From positions 41,610 to 105,609 of the forward strand of contig JAFQJD010000006.1 of NCBI GenBank assembly GCA_017415105.1: 64,000 nt of DNA, read 5' to 3'. This document shows, one piece after another, positions 60,243-64,000 of this stretch. The DNA is from Clostridia bacterium. Its GTDB lineage: Bacteria; Bacillota; Clostridia; UBA1381. The position numbers were made by a program, and so were the translations under genes. The notes below the pieces were generated by a model. It searched no databases. It had not been told where the DNA came from and worked only from the letters and a program-made list of their open reading frames with translations. Position 1 is the stretch's first letter, and each line of letters opens with the position of its first letter.

Positions 60243-61231
60243 ATTCCTGTTTCCTTTTTCAGGTTTTTAAAGTAGTGTTCAAAACCTTCGTCGTTCGGGT
60301 GTAGGTACAAATCACCAAAGTATTTCTCCTCGTGCGGAACTAAATCCCAGCCGTGTATAACCTTGATATTATTAAACGGAGTACAGACCTCGCTTATTAT
60401 ACGGTCAACATCACTTATCTCACCAAATTTGTATTTAGCTCCACGCAGGGTGCTCCATATTGGGGTGATTACAAATATCGGAGTTTTCTTATATTTTTCT
60501 GCAAGAACAGAAATAAAGCCTGTACAGTTTTCTCTGAATTCTTCCTGTGTAAACACCGTAAAATCGTTTATGCCATAGGCAACGGTTATATAGTCTGTTT
60601 CTATAATCTTTGCAGTTTCGGCAATTTCACGTTTAAAGCATTCGCCGCCGATTCCCTTGTTGATAAGCTCGGCATCAAAGGACTCTGCAAGTCGCATTGC
60701 GTAGGTATTTGACGGATGCAATGAGTCGTAGCCCTGCGTTATTGAATCGCCGTATGCAAGTAGTCTTTTCTGTTTTTTTATCGGCTCAATAAATGATGCA
60801 TCAATAAGCTCTATATCTGTAATTTTACATATTAAAGAATGGGGTAGCACAATCCGGATATGCTTATTGCCGTCGGGGAAACTGAAAATGCCGTCAAAAC
60901 TGCCTGTGGGATATGTTTTATTTGCGTAGTCGCCAACACAATCTGCATCATCGAGGTTTTGTATACATCCAATGAAAAATCCATCAGAAAAAACATCAAC
61001 TGCAAAAAAACTGCGTGGCGTATCAACGCAGGATGTGTCAACTGCAAGCTTTAATGCTGTTGCATCCGTCCTGAAATTCAGTTCTATTCCTGCGGTACAA
61101 CGTGCAATGGATTTATTGGTTGCGTTTGCTTCCTCTTTCCTGAAACGGAAAAAACTGAAAACACCGTCATCTTCCTGTATTTCAACTGCTCCCTGTGTGA
61201 TTTTTGATATTTGTTCAAAGTTAAGTTTCAT
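60239..61231 (-). CDS. SGNH/GDSL hydrolase with N-terminal beta-sandwich (CE2-like layout)
   Basis: 330 residues, no signal peptide. The N-terminal 130 residues are a beta domain; the SGNH domain starts at LLAYGDSITQGYD (Ser nucleophile), with NKGIGGE (block II Gly), YGINDF (block III Asn) and DLYLHPNDEG (Asp-x-x-His). This order resembles carbohydrate esterase family 2. A cytoplasmic acetyl-sugar esterase is likely. Part of a two-gene operon, divergent regulator LysR lies upstream on the same strand. Confidence 0.83.
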   Translation of the reverse strand: MKLNFEQISKITQGAVEIQEDDGVFSFFRFRKEEANATNKSIARCTAGIELNFRTDATALKLAVDTSCVDTPRSFFAVDVFSDGFFIGCIQNLDDADCVGDYANKTYPTGSFDGIFSFPDGNKHIRIVLPHSLICKITDIELIDASFIEPIKKQKRLLAYGDSITQGYDSLHPSNTYAMRLAESFDAELINKGIGGECFKREIAETAKIIETDYITVAYGINDFTVFTQEEFRENCTGFISVLAEKYKKTPIFVITPIWSTLRGAKYKFGEISDVDRIISEVCTPFNNIKVIHGWDLVPHEEKYFGDLYLHPNDEGFEHYFKNLKKETGI

Positions 61232-61244
61232 AGTGTACCACCTC

Positions 61245-62192
61245 TTATTTATTTATAACTTCTTTTGCTACTTCAATAAATTTTGTCATTGCATTTGTGC
61301 AATATCTGTTCCTTTTATGTGCGATGTAGAGCGTACGTGTGCTATGCTCCTTACTTACATTATATAAGATAACGTTTTTATGAAATTTACCGTATTTGAA
61401 TAAAGTGTCCGTCGCAAAACAAAGCCCCATACCCGAATCTACGAGCAGATATGATATGTTAAGCTGGTCAACACTGAATAAAACAGTGGGGTTTATTTTG
61501 CTTTTCCGGAAAATATCCATAGCACGTTTATGCATATCATTTCCGCTTTTTAAAAGTATGAATTTTTCGAATTTGAATTTATTTATCGGAACGGGAGGGA
61601 CAGATTTTATGTCTACCGTATTATTGTAAATATCATCGGGATAAATCTGATATTCTTTTAATTTGCTGTTTATGGCAAAGCCGGCAGGGACACATAACAA
61701 AAGCCGTTCTTTTGCAAGGATTTCACCATCGTAAGTGCTCATTGATTCATCAAAACTGTCAATAACTATGTCTAATTCTTCTTTTGCTATCATTTCACAC
61801 AATCCGGTTGAATTTGATTCAACAAGTGTTACATTGATTTTGGGATACCGTTTTGAAAATTCAGTTACGATTTTCGGTAGTATGTAGGAAGAAAGATAGT
61901 TTGAGCCGCCTACAGAGATATGGCCTGTTTCCAAATTGGAGATGTCGTTAAGCCTGTTGGTAAAATCGCTTTCAATGCTCATTATCTTTTCAACTGCTGA
62001 TATGTACTCTTTTCCTGCATCGGTAAGCTTCATTTGTGATGAGCTTCTGTCAAAAAGCGGAGTACCGATGCTTTTTTCGATTTTCTTGATTGCCGCACTT
62101 AGTGATGGCTGTGAGATAAACAGCTTTTCTGCGGCTTTTGTGAAGCTTTTTTGCTTGTATACTTCATATACGTATGCGTGTTTACTGAACAT
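61245..62192 (-). CDS. LysR-family transcriptional regulator
   Basis: 315 residues. The N-terminal winged HTH (KQKSFTKAAEKLFISQPSLS, AIKKIEKSIGTPLFDR) precedes a LysR effector domain (GHISVGGSNYLSSYILPKIV onward). It precedes the SGNH hydrolase gene by 13 bases on the same strand and may regulate the divergent YitT-like gene or this operon. Confidence 0.93.
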   Translation of the reverse strand: MFSKHAYVYEVYKQKSFTKAAEKLFISQPSLSAAIKKIEKSIGTPLFDRSSSQMKLTDAGKEYISAVEKIMSIESDFTNRLNDISNLETGHISVGGSNYLSSYILPKIVTEFSKRYPKINVTLVESNSTGLCEMIAKEELDIVIDSFDESMSTYDGEILAKERLLLCVPAGFAINSKLKEYQIYPDDIYNNTVDIKSVPPVPINKFKFEKFILLKSGNDMHKRAMDIFRKSKINPTVLFSVDQLNISYLLVDSGMGLCFATDTLFKYGKFHKNVILYNVSKEHSTRTLYIAHKRNRYCTNAMTKFIEVAKEVINK

Positions 62193-62299
62193 AATTCACC
62201 TATAGTTTTTATCTATTGATATTATAATTTAAAAGTATTTGACTATATTATACCTCTGCAGTATAATAATGTCAATGCTTTTAAGGAGATTTATGGAAA

Positions 62300-62923
62300 A
62301 TGTTCAGAAAATTGTGTGAATTACTTATTATATCAGTGTGTGCTGTAGCATCGTCGGCGAATTACATAATGCTTGTATTTCCGAACACCTTTGCCCCTGC
62401 AGGTCTTGACGGAATATGTACGATGATTCAGGATATTTTAAATGTAAATATGGGATATTTTTCTTTTGTTGCCAATTTACCTTTGCTAATCTGTGCGTTC
62501 CTTTTTCTGAATCGTGACTTTGCAATAAAAACGACTGTATACGTGGTATGTTTTTCACTGTCGGTTATTCTTTTGAAAAATACACCCTTGCCTGATTTTG
62601 CCTACTATACAGAAACGGGGACGAGTATAGTTCTTGCTCCGATTGCCGCGGGCGGAATAAGAGGTGTTTTATATTCTGTTACACTTAAGTTCAAAGGATC
62701 AAGCGGCGGCATAGATATAATAGCTGCACTTGTGAAGAAAAAGAAACCGCACCTGAATCTGATGAATATTATATTTGTTATAAATATGCTTATTGCCATA
62801 GCTTCGTATTTTGTCTACGGCATGAAATTAGAACCCGTAATATGCAGTATAATATATTCATTTATAACAAGCAATATCGCAAATAAAATGAAGCGAAAAC
62901 TTGAAATTTCAAATAACTCTTGA
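62300..62923 (+). CDS. YitT/YczE-type membrane protein lacking the C-terminal DUF2179 domain
   Basis: 207 residues with about five to six membrane helices. ANYIMLVFPNTFAPAGLDGI, GGIRGVLYSVTLKFKGSSGG and GIDIIAALVKK match the YitT integral domain, but the protein ends soon after (KMKRKLEISNNS), without the cytoplasmic domain of the usual 280-residue form. Function unknown. Divergent from LysR. AAGGAG precedes the start. Confidence 0.82.
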   Translation: MFRKLCELLIISVCAVASSANYIMLVFPNTFAPAGLDGICTMIQDILNVNMGYFSFVANLPLLICAFLFLNRDFAIKTTVYVVCFSLSVILLKNTPLPDFAYYTETGTSIVLAPIAAGGIRGVLYSVTLKFKGSSGGIDIIAALVKKKKPHLNLMNIIFVINMLIAIASYFVYGMKLEPVICSIIYSFITSNIANKMKRKLEISNNS

Positions 62924-62948
62924 AAAAATATGGAATGTGTGATATAAT
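62920..62948 (+). promoter_or_regulatory. Promoter of the YebC-type gene
   Basis: TTGAAA (62920-62925, overlapping the previous stop), 17 bases, TATAAT (62943-62948). Confidence 0.85.
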
Positions 62949-62986
62949 AGCTTGGTTATTGATAAAAATACGAAGGAGTGTTTTAA

Positions 62987-63724
62987 ATGTCAGGTCATTC
63001 AAAATGGAGTACAATCAAAAGAAAGAAAGGCGCAAATGACGCACAGCGTGCGAAGATATTCACAAAGATTGCACGTGAGCTTATAGTTGCAGTAAAGGCA
63101 GGCGGACCGGACCCTGCAAATAACTCAAGTCTTAAGGACGTTATCGCAAAGGCACGTGCAAATAATATGCCAAACGATAATATAAACCGTACAATAAAGA
63201 AAGCCGCAGGCGAGGCAGGCGGTGCAGATTATGAGGCAATTGTATATGAGGGTTACGGACCCAACGGTGTTGCAGTAATCGTAGAAACTCTTACAGATAA
63301 CAGAAACAGAACAGCAGCAGACGTGCGTGCTGCATTCTCAAAGTACGGCGGTAATCTCGGCACAACCGGTTGCGTTAGCTTTATGTTTGATAACAAGGGT
63401 ATCATTATAATCGAGGACGAGGACGGTGCAATCGACGAGGACGAGGTTACAATGGATGCACTTGAAGCAGGTGCAGTTGATGTAAACATAGAGGACGGAA
63501 TAATCGAGATTGAAACCGAGCCGCTCGAGGTTGGTGCAGTACGTGAAGCTCTTGAGGGTAAGTACACAATCTCATCTGCACAGGCATCACAAATACCGCA
63601 GACAACTACTGTTCTTGAGGACGAAAAGGCAATCGCAAATATGCGTAAGCTTCTTGATGTTCTCGAAGACCACGACGATGTACAGGAGGTCTACCATTCA
63701 TGGGAAGAACCCGATGAAGAATAA
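62987..63724 (+). CDS. YebC/PmpR-family (TACO1-like) regulatory or translation factor
   Basis: 245 residues. MSGHSKWSTIKRKKGANDAQ and ELIVAVKAGGPDPANNS are the family signature; the central KKAAGEAGGADYEAIVYEGY and an acidic C-terminus agree. Members affect transcription or translation of difficult (proline-rich) sequences. GAAGGAG precedes ATG 62987. Single gene transcription unit. Confidence 0.96.
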   Translation: MSGHSKWSTIKRKKGANDAQRAKIFTKIARELIVAVKAGGPDPANNSSLKDVIAKARANNMPNDNINRTIKKAAGEAGGADYEAIVYEGYGPNGVAVIVETLTDNRNRTAADVRAAFSKYGGNLGTTGCVSFMFDNKGIIIIEDEDGAIDEDEVTMDALEAGAVDVNIEDGIIEIETEPLEVGAVREALEGKYTISSAQASQIPQTTTVLEDEKAIANMRKLLDVLEDHDDVQEVYHSWEEPDEE

Positions 63725-63835
63725 AAATTCCGCATCTTGTATTCCTGTGTTCACTTGTGTATGAGTATACACGGCGTTCGCACAGAAACATAATCTGCGA
63801 AATTTTACAATCCCCATAACATTAGAAGGCAAAAA

Positions 63836-63863
63836 AACGGACTTTGAAATGAAAGTCCGTTTC
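63836..63863 (+). terminator. Hairpin terminator before the insertion element
   Basis: AAACGGACTTT-GAAATG-AAAGTCCGTTT. Between the YebC stop (63724) and here are only small hairpins such as GTGTAT-GAGT-ATACAC; no gene seen. Confidence 0.75.
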
Positions 63864-64000
63864 AGACTGTCGAAAAAGTCCAGAAAAGTCTGGGCTTTTT
63901 CTTCGTTTTATGGTATAATATCCTTGGGTGATGAAATATGATGCAAAAAGGATATGAAAACAGATATCAAATAGAGATGATAAGTATAGAGGACTTGGTA
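63863..64000 (+). mobile_element. Left end of an IS1182-like insertion sequence (cut by the window edge)
   Basis: The likely end begins CAGACTGTCGAAAAAGTC (63863-63880), followed by GTCCAGAAAAGTCTGGGC, a palindrome before a T-run that could insulate the transposase. A -10-like TATAAT (63914-63919) precedes the transposase start. The right end is outside the window. Confidence 0.6.
63938..64000 (+). CDS. Transposase N-terminus, IS1182-like (3' truncated)
   Basis: 21 codons from ATG 63938 (a second ATG at 63941): MMQKGYENRYQIEMISIEDLV. The pattern of NQIEMxSIEDLVP followed by DHxLRKI is the typical opening of IS1182-type (DUF772) DDE transposases; only the first part is visible. GGGTGATG lies upstream. 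Identification rests on this short stretch. Confidence 0.65.
   Translation, partial: MMQKGYENRYQIEMISIEDLV

Overview
The window looks like chromosome of a low-to-medium GC, spore-forming, anaerobic Bacillota (class Clostridia), probably a gut plant-polysaccharide degrader. Reasons: a Spo0A-type regulator and an intact SigK-type sigma factor, strong GGAGG ribosome-binding sites, TTGACA-17-TATAAT promoters, acetate kinase plus phosphotransacetylase, oxygen-sensitive glycyl radical enzymes, rubredoxin, a large secreted SGNH esterase and many sugar-acid and rare-sugar genes. A pectin-specialist relative of Monoglobus would fit, but that is inference only.

Layout. 1-4.5 kb: the end of an unknown gene and a 1407-residue secreted protein with an SGNH esterase between two repeat domains. 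4.5-8 kb: an SDR, an enolase-superfamily sugar-acid dehydratase and a UlaG-like lactonase, divergent from an AraC regulator. 8-18.7 kb: two unusual arrays of small hairpins, an SLH-serpin lipoprotein, a DNA glycosylase, topoisomerase III with an apparent ATA start, an rRNA methylase, CoaBC, TrmB, Spo0A and YetF. 18.8-28.9 kb: rpsB-tsf, a mutarotase, a nicotinamidase/NAD synthetase pair, an amino-sugar-like operon (PfkB kinase, NagB-like protein with an altered active site, PIG-L deacetylase), an NSS transporter, rubredoxin and a ZIP transporter. 28.9-37 kb: an AraC-controlled operon with two tandem, divergent glycyl radical enzymes, an SGNH hydrolase, an EamA transporter and one shared activase, bounded on both sides by identical terminators. 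37-48 kb: rare-sugar genes: a tagatose/allulose 3-epimerase-like enzyme, a fucose/arabinose isomerase-like enzyme under a LacI regulator, a short GH29 fucosidase, then dehydrogenase, RpiB, a fused ROK kinase-RPE epimerase and another TIM-barrel isomerase. 48-55.8 kb: tRNA-Glu, EamA transporter, RpiR regulator, ornithine-cyclodeaminase-like protein, PTS IIA, SigK, RmuC and a secreted copper-amine-oxidase-N domain protein. 55.9-64 kb: an XRE regulator beside a gene that appears to need a -1 frameshift, ackA/pta, SGNH hydrolase, LysR, YitT-like protein, YebC and the left edge of an IS1182-like element.

How the genes work together. RpiB plus the ROK-RPE fusion match, in family composition, the E. 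coli allose route (AlsK kinase, RpiB isomerase, AlsE epimerase) leading to fructose 6-phosphate. Sugar-acid dehydration, isomerisation and fucose release suggest scavenging of uncommon plant or mucin sugars, with carbon leaving as acetate through Pta-AckA.

Most worth a second look: the tandem glycyl radical enzymes, the two hairpin arrays with a shared tail, a ~104-bp palindromic element inserted exactly at stop codons, the kinase-epimerase fusion, the ATA start of topB, and the A-AAA-AAC frameshift site. All family assignments are from reading sequence motifs; no database search was run.
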